Below are positions 33,967 through 45,966 of a stretch of DNA of 64,000 bases, in pieces (within the stretch, counting starts at the first letter, position 1; the number at the start of each line of letters is the position of its first letter). Origin of the DNA: Rostrohypoxylon terebratum (lineage: Eukaryota; Ascomycota; Sordariomycetes; Xylariales; Hypoxylaceae); contig MU385870.1 in NCBI GenBank assembly GCA_022497145.1, forward strand, positions 70,629 to 134,628. The letters are read 5' to 3'. The notes beneath the pieces are model-generated. The model worked only from the letters and a program-made list of their open reading frames with translations, made no database searches and was not told the origin of the DNA. A program made the translations under genes and the position numbers.

Positions 33967-35699
33967 AAATATTTGGCGGTGGTGATTGTATCAATTTCTC
34001 ATGGCATGGTGTTAGGGGTTGATTTTGTGGGTTTGGGGAGTCTAGGGCATTATATCAGCACTCTTTTTCCAGCATACTTCTCTCAATCTTGGCTCGATTT
34101 CTGTTCATGGATCTAGGGCCCTCATTCGACATTTGATTCCTTCGATTCTGCGATGTCTCAATCTCAAATCCCAAATACCCCCATGTGCTGGTTTACGGTT
34201 CAGACCAGTTAATTTCGTGTTTTCGGCCACCTTATCTTCGAGAATACCCAGTATAGATTTGAATTTTTGTTTGCCTTGTTTCAAAAGGGCATGGTCCCAA
34301 ATGAGATGATTCCCTTTGTCAGATGCGGATGGCCCGAGGCACGCTTGTTGCGTCCGACGGCAGAAAGATAATAAGGGAGGGATATATATGGTCGCCGAGA
34401 GGATTCAGTCGCAGTTTGGGCGGGATTTGAGGGCAAAGCGCAGTCAACTGTACAAAGAAAAAAAGATCTGCATATTATTATTTGGTTTTTACGACGGAAA
34501 GTCGACGTTGTAGTAGGATTTTTAAGTTTAGAAGTTATCTGGAGGCTCGCCACCCCGAAGAGTTTGTCATATATGGTGCAGCAACTGGAGGAAGGTTTTA
34601 TATATATGCAGCACTATTCATACCTCATGGGCACAGTCTTAGCCTATAATCAGCTCACATGACACACAATTATCCAACCCTCACAAACAGTTCTCAGAAT
34701 GCCTCGATTGTAGTGAAACCTGTTCTTTCTGTATTTATGGGGTATATATCGGAAGCCGGTGAAGATGTAATAAGATTGGTAAACGAGCTGAATTGGTGTA
34801 GTGATGCCCCGGCATGGTGGATGGGCGGGTCCACTAAGTTGTAGGTAGAGTTTGAAAATCAGCCTTAAACGAGGTGCTAAGTCGGGGCCTGCTGTACCTC
34901 GAATCCTACCTAGGCCCTAGGGTACATTCCGAATATCAGACATGCAGATGCAGGGCTTTCGGTTCAGGCAGCAGAATAAATCGGATGGCCACTTTCTCGT
35001 ATATTAACTGTCGAAAAGCTGCTGCCTTATGAGAATTAATGCGGAAGAAGTCAAAAGGCAAGAATTCGATGGGAATATGCAATTGTGTCCTTTTTATTTG
35101 TTAGATTTACTAGAAAACCTACCTCTATGTATTAGGTACCGGGTCTCACCTACTAGCAGTAGTTGTATTACTTGTATTACTTATATGTAGGTAGGTACTA
35201 ATACTTATTAGTGGATTTGCCGGTTGTACAAGCGGAACTAAGGAACTACCTAGTAGGGAACCATACGAGCGGCGAGCAGATATCATTCGCATACTGGGGG
35301 ATCGAAGCGGCTGTGCTTGCAGCTGCGACTCCGCGCTTCAACTCTAAGTTGTCTGGTTGATACCTCCAGTAGTACTCCTTTTATTTTACTTTTATTTTAT
35401 TTTATTTTTACGCCTTGCCTCACATTACTGACTTTTCTTACGACCATCTTCTCTTCTCTATTCTTATTTTTCTCAATTACTGAACCTGTTGCTCTCTCAA
35501 ACTCCTGACTCCACATTGGTGCTTCATAAATCCCCGATAGCGCCCCTAACCTCGAAACACCTGCGCTTATGTGAGGAGAGCGATACGGTGGAAATTAGAG
35601 ACGGACATCTGCACATATATATATTGAAGTATCTGTACTGTTGTACTGTATATATGTGAGAGTGTCTTGACTTTTAAATAATTGAGAAGTGTCGACATC
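33967..35699. other. Intergenic, about 1.7 kb
   Basis: 3' flank of the kinase gene and promoter of the Hsp70-like gene. It contains TACCTAGGCCCTAGGGTA (34908-34925) and a TTTTA-type repeat (35379-35409). Short ORFs on both strands have no domain. Confidence 0.5.
35379..35409. repeat. TTTTA-type pentanucleotide repeat
   Basis: A run of TTTTA units with one interruption by C, about 300 bases upstream of the Hsp70-like start codon. Confidence 0.85.
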
Positions 35700-37994
35700 A
35701 TGTCGATGAACTTCAATCTTCCAATTCGATCATCAACGAGCCTAAGGAATCAGGCCAGTAGAAATTACTTCACCAACTACACGCCACCATCCTCAACGGA
35801 GGCCGTCAATGGCCCAATACGGGAGCCCGCTAGGGGGCTCACGACTATCAATGACCGCCTCATAGTCGGTGTCGACTTTGGTACTACATTCTCGGGGTGA
35901 GTGACGCTTCTTGCCACTGTCTGGGCTCAACACAGATCCGGGGGACTTGCGAGCAACCAACCATGAATCAGTGTCATGTGGTTCTATTTATTCATGGAAG
36001 CCATCTCATATACCTGATTTCTGACTTATATACCATATCTATATCATGACATCTACAGTCTATATATTCCTACGTAGCTATCGGGCGCTGACCAAACATA
36101 GTGTAGCTGCAGTATATACCTCGACACCAGATGACGTCGAGATCATTAAAACATGGCCGGGTGGGAATGGCATCACATCTGACAAGGTTCCCACTGAGAT
36201 CTCTTACGATTTTCCGCCAAATCATACACCAGAGACTAAACCCAACGCCAAATGGGGTTTCCAGTTCAAGCCCGAGGAGTCGCGGTTACGATGTATTAAG
36301 CTCTTCCTCGACCGGTCACAGAAATTACCATTCTACGTCAGTCCGCAGGAAACCGCCACACAACTCAAGAAGTACAACAAGACCGTCATAGACGCGGTTA
36401 GTGATTACCTAACCGAGATCTATAAGCACACGATGGACACGCTCACTCGACGATATGGCGAATCGTTCATGGCGTCGACTAACGTAGACTTCGTACTCAC
36501 TTGTCCAGCCGTATGGTCCGATGCTGCGAAAAATGCAACATTGCAAGCTGCTGAGAGGGCAGGAATGGGCCTCAAGGCGGACATCCAGATAATTAGTGAA
36601 CCCGAGGCCGCTGCCGTCTATACCCTCAAGGCTATTCAGCCTAATCATCTCAGTGTAGGAGACAACTTTATCGTATGTGATGCTGGTGGAGGAACAGTAG
36701 AGTCAGTGACAATTGTAGCCCCCCGCCCTCACGATACCGATAACTAATTGTACCATATAGCTTGATCGCATATAAAATAATGTCATTGAAGCCTTTAAGG
36801 GTAGAAGAGTCGGCTGTGGGGACTGGTGGTCTTTGCGGAAGTGCATTCTTAAATTACAGGTTCGAAGAACACGTCCGAGGTAGACTCGGTCATAGTAAAT
36901 TCGAAGAGATGAAGACGAAGAAGGCCAAGACATGGCAGATGGGTCTCCGATATTTCGAAGAATTCGTGAAGAGGAATTTTAACGAGGATGAGTACCAGGA
37001 AGTCAATGTCCCGTAAGCATCCTTTACCCTACCAAACCAGAGAATTTACCAGCTCACTGCCTGTAGATTCCCAGGGCTTCCTGATGATGACGAGGCGCGG
37101 ATAGATTCCGGATTCCTTGTCATGACCGCCGACGAAATCAAGGGAATCTTCGAACCCGTCGTCAAGGAAGTTTGCGATTTAGTCCAAGGCCAGGTAGATG
37201 GCCTCCGTGGAAAGGGAGGTATTGTGTCAGGTATCATACTTGTCGGTGGTTTTGGTCAGAGCGATTATCTTTACCGACGGCTGAAGGCACATTTCACGAG
37301 TGCGGCCCCACCCCCGTATACAGAGCGACCGACCCACGCGGTCAGCGCGGCTGCCGCTCTTGATGGCAATGGAAACATTGAAGTCATGCAACCTGTATAT
37401 GCCTGGACGGCTGTGGTCCGTGGCGCTGTGTTACGCGGGCTCGAGGGCAACATGGTTATCAGTAGGAAGGCACGTATGCATTACGGAACGTCTTACGCGA
37501 CCGTCTACGACGAGGAGAAACACACTGTAAGCGAGCGGTACTGGAGTCCCTTGTGGGAGCGGTGGATGGTCAGCGACCGTATGCAGTGGCACATAGCTAA
37601 GGTGAGTTATCCTATCGATTTTGTATCTTCGTATATTTTCATGATGTTAACCCCAAATCAGGGCGAAGCTATATCCCCCTTATCACCCATCTCCTTCCAC
37701 TACACGCGCAACTTCCGGCCGGGGCAATCGCTCGTGGTCACGGATGACCTTATCGCATGCGAGGCGGACGAACCGCCCGCCGCGTACTCGAGGGAACTAA
37801 AGCACGTGTGCACGCTCACCACGGACCTAAGCGCAGTCCCGAGGAGCCTGTTCACGAGACTAACGACGACGAGGGGCGTCGAATTCGACAATCTCGATTT
37901 TACGCTGGAGATGATCGTCGATAGTGCAGGGCTAAGTTTCGAGTTGAAGGTCGATGGTGTTAGGTACGGTAGGGTGGAGGCGGAGTTTCATTAG
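35700..37994 (+). CDS. Divergent Hsp70-like ATPase (actin-like ATPase fold)
   Basis: Model: 35700-35896, 36102-36701, 36761-37012, 37067-37601, 37662-37994; 638 aa. Residues 1-50 are polar and likely disordered. The ATPase fold then shows phosphate-1 VGVDFGTTFSGVAAVY, connect-1 TCPAVWSDAAKNATLQAAER and ISEPEAAAVYTLK, phosphate-2 VCDAGGGTVDLIAYKI (rebuilt across an intron) and the adenosine motif IILVGGFGQSDYLYRRLK. There is no classical substrate-binding domain with an EEVD end. The last 200 residues are a shorter beta-rich region. It resembles the HSPA12-like Hsp70 relatives that are expanded in filamentous fungi. Chaperone activity is not implied, and the role is unknown. Two in-frame ATGs (35700, 35706) are possible starts. 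All introns are canonical. Confidence 0.88.
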
Positions 37995-40456
37995 TAACGG
38001 ATGACGTAGGGGAGAGGTGACGAATGACGATGATGAAGAATGAGGTGCTTAGAGATGGTTTGATTCAAGGTCTCGCTCTGGGTAGGAAAACTATTTCATA
38101 TACCATTTGCATATAGGGCATCGTCAGAATATCTACCTGGATTTAAGCAAAAGCCACATGACACGGACTGTTCTACCAGGTACTACTAGGACTACTAGGG
38201 TCCTCGAATCGGAGCCGATTCGGATCCGTGGATGCTTGTCCTGTCGATCCGGATGCCAGACTGTCTCCACGATAAGGAAGGACAAGGTAGGTATTACATA
38301 CTAATCCGGATATATCTCTACATGTCGGTAGGTAAGGAGTAGGGAGTTACTGGAGATACGGAAGTTTACGTTGGGGCGCCACGGGAGGCCTCCGATTTGC
38401 TGCTGCTGGCTCATCTCCGGGCCCTCAAGTCCGAAGAGGGGTTATTTTCCTCCAATCTACGTCCTTCGAATATTGCGTTTTTACTATCTAGATTCTAAGT
38501 AATGGATTATTAGTAGCTACTAGTTGCTATTCGAAGCGCGGATCTGGCGATGATTGTCTAGGTATGTAGTAATCAGCCGTCTACCTATAAGAATGATCGT
38601 AGCAAGGGGGGGCAGAGGAGTATTGAAAGGGTCGGCTATGGGGATTTAGTAAGGCGGGTCACGTCAGATCTTTTTCGGCGGCCGCTGAGTGGTCGGTTGG
38701 CGAAACAAGGCAACCGTCCGCCTTCTGATTCTGACGCTCGGCTACGCTGTCGTCCTTCCTCGCACGGCTTACGCCCGTGCCATCAGAAATGGGGTCGAAA
38801 GCCTTGTACATCTTTCACCGAAACGGGCCATGGGGACGCCAGATTTGCATCTCGAAGGGCGTGGGGAGCGGGGACCCGTTGAGACGTCCACTTAGTTCAT
38901 GTCGGTTATCTCGCTCCGTTGGGAGGTTAGGGCGTATAAGGTAGGTACATATGAAATAAAAGCCTTTTCCTCTATTTACTCGGTCGGCTCTGTTATTCTT
39001 TATAGAAGAATAGCTTTTCGTCCCATTTTCTAGATACTCCTAATTGATCGGGTGTAAAAAGCACGCATATGTAAATAGGCGAGCTAGGTAGGTAGTCACT
39101 AAATGCAAGTAGAAAGGGGGCTTCAAGCAAGGAAGAAGTAATACAGATGATATGATATTCGCTTTCACATGAGAGTCCACAAAACTTCATAATCTCGATA
39201 TCTCATGAAGCACGGGAAGGCATTCCGTGCCGCTCCATTGGGACCGGGCGACGTTTCGCAGTACGACGTCGCCACCTGATGTCAGTAAATGTGACTAATC
39301 GTGTTCACCTGGCAGATATGGTGGTGCGAAGTAGAAGGCCCGTCATTTAGGCTACCGAACTTTCCTTTATCAAATGCCAAATGCCAATATTGATTTCTTA
39401 CAATTAGTCTAACGGGAAATGTGGTTGACTAGAAATTTTCCACGAATGGTCAAGTAAAAGGAGGCGAAGCAAGGCAGCTTCGCCACCACGGCACAACATA
39501 CACATGTCCTTGTCAAAAGCAAAGTTGCGGTGAGAGGAGAGAAAGAATTCGTTATAATCGCAGAATATAAGTAGGTAACATAGATATATAAAATGGCGTC
39601 CTGTTTTCCCTACGTTTGCGCCACGCCTTGAACCCGTTTCATGGCATTCTCTCGGGTATCATCAGCCATTTCATCATGATCTCGTTCAGTTATTTATTGA
39701 CACAACCAACCCAAACGCCTCAAGATTACCTGTTGGCTAGTTATGTTAATGCTATAGGAAATTCATAATGTCGTTAAAAAGGAAAAGGGCGCAGCCCTGT
39801 TAAGAAATCATAGTGGGTGTCTCATGCGATAGTCTGTCTGCTCAGCGGCTTTCTGAACTAGCCGAGGAGCATAAATGTCCGGAGAACCTGGCCATATGCA
39901 TGCCCCAGACACCCTATAAGGGTAAGTGAGGTTATCGGCTATCGATCTGTCAGCACCTTCGCTTGCCCTTGCAGGGCTTGTGTCGCATCGGTACGCATGC
40001 GCCTAGGCTAGGTTTGCCTTAAGTACTTAGAGTCGTAAGGCTGAATGAGGTGCGAATCTGCCTTGCCGATCTCTCATGCATGCTGCAGTGAAAGGGCTCT
40101 TCCGACTCAAGTATATTATGAAACGCAAACCCCCTCTCCATGGTAGAGAAGACCTCATTCAAAAGGTGCGTGAAAAAGATATCGTAACAAGAAATGACAA
40201 TTAAATGGAGATAGGAACAACATAGCGACCCAATTTGAAGTTGAGCCGGCATCGGGACCAAGACCCGAAAGGTTGACTAAAGGAGTAGCGTATGTAGGGT
40301 GGGTTTCGGTAGTGGTGCCGAAACGGAGGCAGTGCGGCTCTGCTTGGTTCGCGGACCATTTCCAGATGTTCATGTGGGATTTTCGGCGCTTATAGCCCGA
40401 CTCCATCCCCTCAATTCACCGCCGCAAATGGCGGTCGAACTTCGTCTACCGGAAGT
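37995..40456. other. Intergenic between convergent genes, about 2.5 kb
   Basis: No supported gene. Short ORFs (for example 38689-38895 in two overlapping frames, 38993-39190 and 40019-40261) show no domain. It is AT-rich in parts, and no RNA gene was recognised. Confidence 0.5.
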
Positions 40457-41134
40457 TTATCTCTTCTTTTTTTCCCTCCTCCTTTGCCTGTCATCTTTGG
40501 CATTGTCTACTGGAACCATAACCGAACGCTCCGCCTGTCTATGTTTTTCTGGCGGTACGAAGTCTGGTTTGTGAAAGCCCTTCAAGTGTTCACGGGGGCA
40601 TGGTAGCCCATGCCACCTCCTAACCTCGTTGAACCGTCCTTCTGAGATTAAGTTGTGCTTGAGCAAGTGATCAAGCATGTGGAAGTCCGGCATCATTTCA
40701 TTCGCCGTCTTGCCGTCTGCGATGTGAGTGCGAATGTGGTACATTCTATTCTCAAAATTAAGGCGACGGTCACCTTGTGCCCGAGTATCCTTAAAGTTGA
40801 AGGAATACGTGGTACAAAACCAGCAGTCGACCCTTGAAGGGAGTTTGTCTTGGAGATGGACCACGAGGATATGTTCGATCCAAGCGTCGATGTCATTATA
40901 CTCGAAGGAAGTTTCACAGCCTCCTATTGCATAGAACTCACACGGCAAAGCGTATGCAGGGGCTTGTTCTTGGAACGTATACTGCTCTTCCGTGACGCTA
41001 TCGTCATACTGGGTGTGTTGCGTATAGTTACTAGCAGTGGACGCGGGGTACGTATACGACGTGAAAGCGCTGACACCGGAGGTAACGGACCCGGAGCTTG
41101 TCGAATGAGAGTGGCGGTGTTGGTTCCGGGACAT
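40457..41134 (-). CDS. Cys/His-rich conserved hypothetical protein, 225 aa
   Basis: Single exon on the minus strand from ATG 41134. Residues 1-60 are Ser/Thr/Tyr-rich. The core has ALPCEFYAIGGCETSFEYND, WIEHILVVHL, SRVDCWFC, MYHIRTHI and GLPCPREHLKGFH, whose Cys/His spacing suggests one or two degenerate zinc fingers. The end is strongly basic (RQRRREKKKR). The pattern resembles small fungal zinc-finger-like proteins of unknown function. The start is supported because (GGTAT)8 and non-coding sequence lie just upstream. A role in nucleic-acid binding is possible but unproven. Confidence 0.75.
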   Translation of the reverse strand: MSRNQHRHSHSTSSGSVTSGVSAFTSYTYPASTASNYTQHTQYDDSVTEEQYTFQEQAPAYALPCEFYAIGGCETSFEYNDIDAWIEHILVVHLQDKLPSRVDCWFCTTYSFNFKDTRAQGDRRLNFENRMYHIRTHIADGKTANEMMPDFHMLDHLLKHNLISEGRFNEVRRWHGLPCPREHLKGFHKPDFVPPEKHRQAERSVMVPVDNAKDDRQRRREKKKR

Positions 41135-41173
41135 GGTGGCAATGAAGTGGATAGGGACAAGGGACTAGGGGTT

Positions 41174-41213
41174 GGTATGGTATGGTATGGTATGGTATGG
41201 TATGGTATGGTAT
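41174..41213. repeat. Pentanucleotide microsatellite (GGTAT)8
   Basis: Eight perfect GGTAT units, 40 to 79 bases upstream of the ATG of the minus-strand Cys/His-rich gene, so within its probable 5' leader or core promoter (read as ATACC on the sense strand). Confidence 0.95.
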
Positions 41214-42010
41214 AAAGTGTATCTGTCAGCGACACGGACGCCGGTCAATTACCGAGATCAACGCAACGAGCCGAGCCAGCCAGACAGTTACGAAGTCGGT
41301 GTTGTAGCGTTACGACGGGGGCTGAACGCCAATAGCGATATTGGCGGCCTATCAGACGTAGCGGGGGAATAGAAATTGATGGAGAGATATATGGGCTTCG
41401 GACTGGTTATATGCCAGCTAAGTATAACTAAGGGTATATGACTTCGGAGTCCCCCTGACCTCCGGTGGGAAGCGGTATGTCCAACAGACCAAAAACTGAT
41501 CAGGGCCTTCAAGGAGAACCGACAGCTGGTCAATGTCTTTTGCTTTGTCGAAGGGTACAACGATACGATCCTTAGGATGAGTATGGGTAGCTTCAAGAGC
41601 TAGGATGACCCACTTTGTTGCAGATACCGAGTTGTTGCAGGTTGTGGTAGACTAGCCGTGACCCCAAATATGAGTTGAGACTACGAAGAAAGGAGTAGAG
41701 GTAAGAATCTGTGAAATGATGGATCGGATCCTTGGTAAAGGTAAGTTCAGTCGTCTCCTAACTCTCTAACTCTCTAGACCCCGATGGAGATTTATATTTT
41801 ATCAGAAGCTGACGAGTTGCAGGAATTAGGTGTCGATGAGGGGCTCGGTCTTCCGGGGTTGTTACCTACCTAGTAGTCTTCAAATATACCATAATCCCAA
41901 CCATTACCTGATGAGCCAGCAACATTTGATGATTTTTTTCTGGCAGGGGTAGTATGTATACATACATACATACCTACCTACCTACAACCTATTAAGTCCA
42001 CTTAATTGTT

Positions 42011-42049
42011 GACGGATGATGGGACGGATGATGGGACGGATGATGGGAC
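42011..42049. repeat. 12-bp tandem repeat (GACGGATGATGG)3
   Basis: Three perfect 12-bp units plus GAC. One further copy of the same 12-mer occurs alone at 48935-48946. Confidence 0.93.
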
Positions 42050-43997
42050 TTTTCATCGGCACCCCAGGTGCGGGTATCGACACCCACCATTTTGCTTCTT
42101 GACCTATGCATCCAACCCTCCAGATGCTTGCTGCATAATTACCTCCATTAGCCAACTCTGACCAGCAGGAATTCTAGTGGAAAGAGCTGCAGCTACGCTA
42201 TCTAGTGATGCACCTCTAGGGTCGTCGCTCGGACAGCTGTGAAACCCGTACACTCAAAAACGCGGCCTCTAGAACCACAGCTACCCGAACACGCGATCCG
42301 AAGATCGGCAGTCTTGCGGAAGCGGCGTACTATGGAAAATAATGACGGCAAACTAATCTCGCTTTCCGGGATGCTTGCTACAAGTCTGGCCAACTCATCC
42401 ATGGCATGCTGGGAAGTGGTGGGTAATCGAATCGATGCCTAGATGCCGTACCAATCAACCTTGCCCCAAGCTACAGAAGTGGGCTTTCGTGGGGGATACC
42501 TAGGTTCTAGGTAGGTAGGAGTCATCTGAGTCGGAACAGGTTACTATACCCTATACCACACATAAGGACCACACAGAAGATTCGTCGCGCTTTCGCTTTG
42601 TTACTTTGTTACTTGAGGCTCTTTCCTCTCCGCATCGGCAGGCAGCTGACACGCTCTCGCGCTCTCCCATTTCGAACTGGAATACCTGAATAAGTAGGTC
42701 CGGTTTGGTGCACGACTTATCCACCGTAACCTAAGACCTGTTTCTCTCGGATTCGATATGCCGGCTGATTATTTGCGACTACAGATTCTGTCTTCTCCTA
42801 GGTATACTACTTGACGTCTTTGCGGAATCTTGCCCGCAAATCTCTTGAGTTTTCTGTCAAATCGATCACTCGGTCTACCCGTAAAGTCGGTTGGCGTCGC
42901 GTTAACTGATATTTTGAGAATTTCTCTTGTCGTCATAGCAACCTCCCGTCTGCAAGCTGTCAATGCTTTTGGAATGTCATTAGGCACGCATCATACTAGC
43001 GTCTAGATTGGGCAGTCCCAGGTTTACACCCTAGTTTGCTAGCGATGTCACATAAACCTGCCTTACGATTCCATCCGTCAGCTCTGAGGAGCTGCCTGTA
43101 TGGTTTCCCTGCTCACCTCCGAGAATCCAATAGGCTAGGCAGCCGAGCCACAGAACTTACATGCCAGGCAATTGACCATCAAGCTAACACACCTAGGAAG
43201 CGGCAGCGAGTTCCGTGTAATACAGATGCCGATCCGGTGGTCAGACTAACAGCGCGGACAGCGCAGAAGGGTTAACTTGCATAGTAAGCAGATAATGCTA
43301 AACCGGTGAAGGTATAGACGCCCAATTAAGTGAATGTTCGTTTCATGATCTGTTACTTCCTTTTTTTTTTCTTAGGCGATTAGAAGAAGGAAGCATCCAT
43401 GACGAATATCCTATAATCATAGCGTCCGATTTAAGATTAATCATAGGAGCAGAGCAGGCAAAGAGGGCGTGATTATATGCAGAAAGCTGCATGAATCAAA
43501 GTTGGCTGTAAGAACGCGACCCCTCAATAAAAATGTGACTAGCAGAGCAGAGCCTCATTTTTTTTGGAGAGGGATGAGGGGGGAGGGTTTCTCAGGTTTC
43601 CCCACCGTTCTCCTCTCAGTCGCTTGTTGCTTGACCTTTTATCCCCCGTCTTCTCCCTCCGCAACCCCCCGCAGCTGGGTAGTTTGCAAGGAGCGTGTCG
43701 CCCAAATTTAGGTGGTGGGTTGCGTTTGCCCTTGAATTATTATTCGACGCTTTTTTTACAACCTATTGGATGATTGCTTTATATCCGTGGACACATGTAT
43801 CTATATGTCCGTGTGTTTTTTTGTACGCCGTTTTATCTTCCGATATTGAGATGCATTCTTTGTAGGGCAAAACATGGGACGCCACATCCAAAGATGAAAT
43901 TTTGCTCAGACCACTCGAAGTATGCCGGGTTATCTCGATCGAAATAATCAAGTCACCGCCATTTTTATCTCGTTTGACCCTAATTAGGTAGTTCGTT

Positions 43998-45435
43998 TCA
44001 TTCGGGTGTGCAAAGAACCTTGGCTTTTGCCACGACGTTCGTGAACTGTGGGTGGCTGCCGTTCTCGTCTCCTTTTTTGATAATTCCAGGAAAAGTTACA
44101 CAACATATTTCGCGTCCTGAAAGGTTCTCTTCGTCTTCAGCTCCGATATCCTCCATGGTAGACGCCTCGAACAAGGTTCTTTGATGGGGGAGAACCTGGG
44201 GCATATAGACTTTGAATGTAGCTTTCTGAACTACTAAGAGGCGTGCTAGTTCGACAGCGCCGTGTACCAGAGTACGGAGTGCATGATCCCGGGCATCTGT
44301 TGCGTTGGCATCTGTGATCGCATCTAGAATATGATTGACCTTTGAGATTACGGATTCTATCGCTAGTGCGGTTTCTTCCTGCATCCGGCGAGTGGCCTCC
44401 TTTCGAAGCATGGTGAGCGTTGTTGCACGCCATTGGTTCACAGCTTCAGCAGAGCCTACCAAAAGGGTCAGATATCTCCCTAATACAAGCCTAACGGTAC
44501 TCACTAAGTGACGCAAGATACTTCTCGACCTGTGCCAATTGGTCGGCTTGTTCCTTAGGAACACCGACGAAGTAGGTGTTGAAGATGCTCCCCACTAGAA
44601 TGCTGGAAATCACATTCTGCAAGAGATGCACCTTTGCCGATGATGCGAGTTCTTCGTACATGGGTGCTAGTTCGTCAAGGTCACGGATGATTGCTTCGTC
44701 GACGTGTGTAAAATCTACGTTATGGTTAGTCCGTGGCGTTTTAACCGTACGCGTAGGCGATTTTGTCCTACCGAGCTTCGCTCGTCTGAAATGTACGATA
44801 ACCCAATTCTGCAAGCCATTCCCCAACTTCGTCATAGAATCTCCGAACTCCTCATCGCTTGTTTGATGACCCTTGGCAGTGCTGGTGCTAACCCACTGTT
44901 TCAGACCGGCAATGTGGCCTTTTAAAGACCGTATTTCGTCGTCGCGTTCCTTGAGCTCTCTTCGTAAAATTTCCCACCCTTCACGCAATTCAACTCGTTC
45001 GGCTTCCCTCACTTCAATTTCGGCTCGTAGTAATTGAAGTTCCGTTTCAATACGCGAATATTGCTGGTTTAAGTTTGAATGTTTGGATTGCCAGAAACTT
45101 GCTGTATCGCCTTCTCTCTGGCAAAGGTTTTCCAATTCCCTGGTGAACTCGGATTCCATGATGGTAAGTTCCCGTTTCAACTCTGCAATCTTGTCATCTT
45201 TTTCCTTGAGAAGGATACTCTCCTTCTCCTTGGCAGACAACGATGAGCCATTGTCTTTGCTTCCCGGTGTCGTAGCTTCGTGATTGCTGTCGTTGTCCGG
45301 ACCGTGTGAAGAAGAGGAAGTTGAAGCAGCACGAGTGAGCTGCGCACGGGGAGGAAGGGAAATTATACTGTTTCGTGACGAGGCTGAGGAGCGCAAAGCA
45401 TGGGAATTTCCCCGCCGCTTCTCAGGTAGGCTCAT
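43998..45435 (-). CDS. Coiled-coil conserved hypothetical protein, 462 aa
   Basis: Model on the minus strand: 44505-45435 and 43998-44455, joined over a 49-nt intron (GTGAGT...GTAG). The open frame extends to 45504 without an ATG, so ATG 45435 (MSLPEKRRGN) is chosen. Residues 1-70 are Ser-rich. A long coiled coil follows (KEKESILLKEKDDKIAELKR, then ELQLLRAEIEVREAERVELR), then a compact C-terminal region with HVDEAIIRDLDELAPMYEEL, LLQNVISSILVGSIFNTYFV and KEQADQLAQVEKYLASL, probably all-helical. No known domain was recognised. The conserved-looking helical C-terminus suggests a structured module. The function is unknown. Confidence 0.75.
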
Positions 45436-45966
45436 TGCCGTGATTACGTGGTTATGGTTATAGTTATGGTTATGATTGCAGTCCAAAAAACCAGAACTCG
45501 ACACAGGATGTTGCTCAATGTTGAGAGTTTAAAGTTGAGGTTTTCAAAGGAAAATTTGAGCATATTCCCTGGCTGCCTAATTATCCATACAGTCTTACTT
45601 CTTACACGGAAGTCCACATCAGCATGCGATCGCTAATACGGAAGGAACAGTTGACATCGGCATCTGGCGCAGCTCAGCCCAGTGGATTACCTGGCGGGTT
45701 AAGTTCGGGTCTATGTACATGTACAAGACGTATGTACAGTAAGTACATGTACTAGGTACCTCTCTAATTTGGGGGCCTTGAACTTTACTACATAGTAGGT
45801 ACCTACTACTAGGTAGCTAGGGTAGGTATGTGCTTTCAATCTTCAACATTTAAAATGGACGTTCGAATAATAGTAGTACCAATCTTCAATGTTAACTCTA
45901 TCAAGTCCAAGGTGAAGAACTGAAGAATTCAGGGGCGGTGGTGATAAGACACCTAATAAGTACCTA
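45436..45966. other. Intergenic, 531 bases
   Basis: Promoter of the coiled-coil gene and 3' flank of the phosphoesterase gene. It contains GTACATGTAC and ACTACATAGTAGGTACC-type palindromes (about 45715-45810). No gene. Confidence 0.6.

Larger units (their letters stand above)
41135..43997. other. Gene-poor region, about 2.9 kb
   Basis: It begins with the promoter of the Cys/His-rich gene. Repeats at 41174-41213, 41953-41983 (ACAT then ACCT units) and 42011-42049, and a TACCTAGGTTCTAGGTAGG motif (42497-42515), are present. ORFs at 42202-42442 and 42769-43275 lack domains. No RNA gene was recognised. Confidence 0.5.

Noticed and set aside
40850..41215. Plus-strand 121-codon ORF ending in a WYGMVWYGMV run
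   Set aside because: It is a translation of the GGTAT repeat and the antisense strand of the 225-aa gene.
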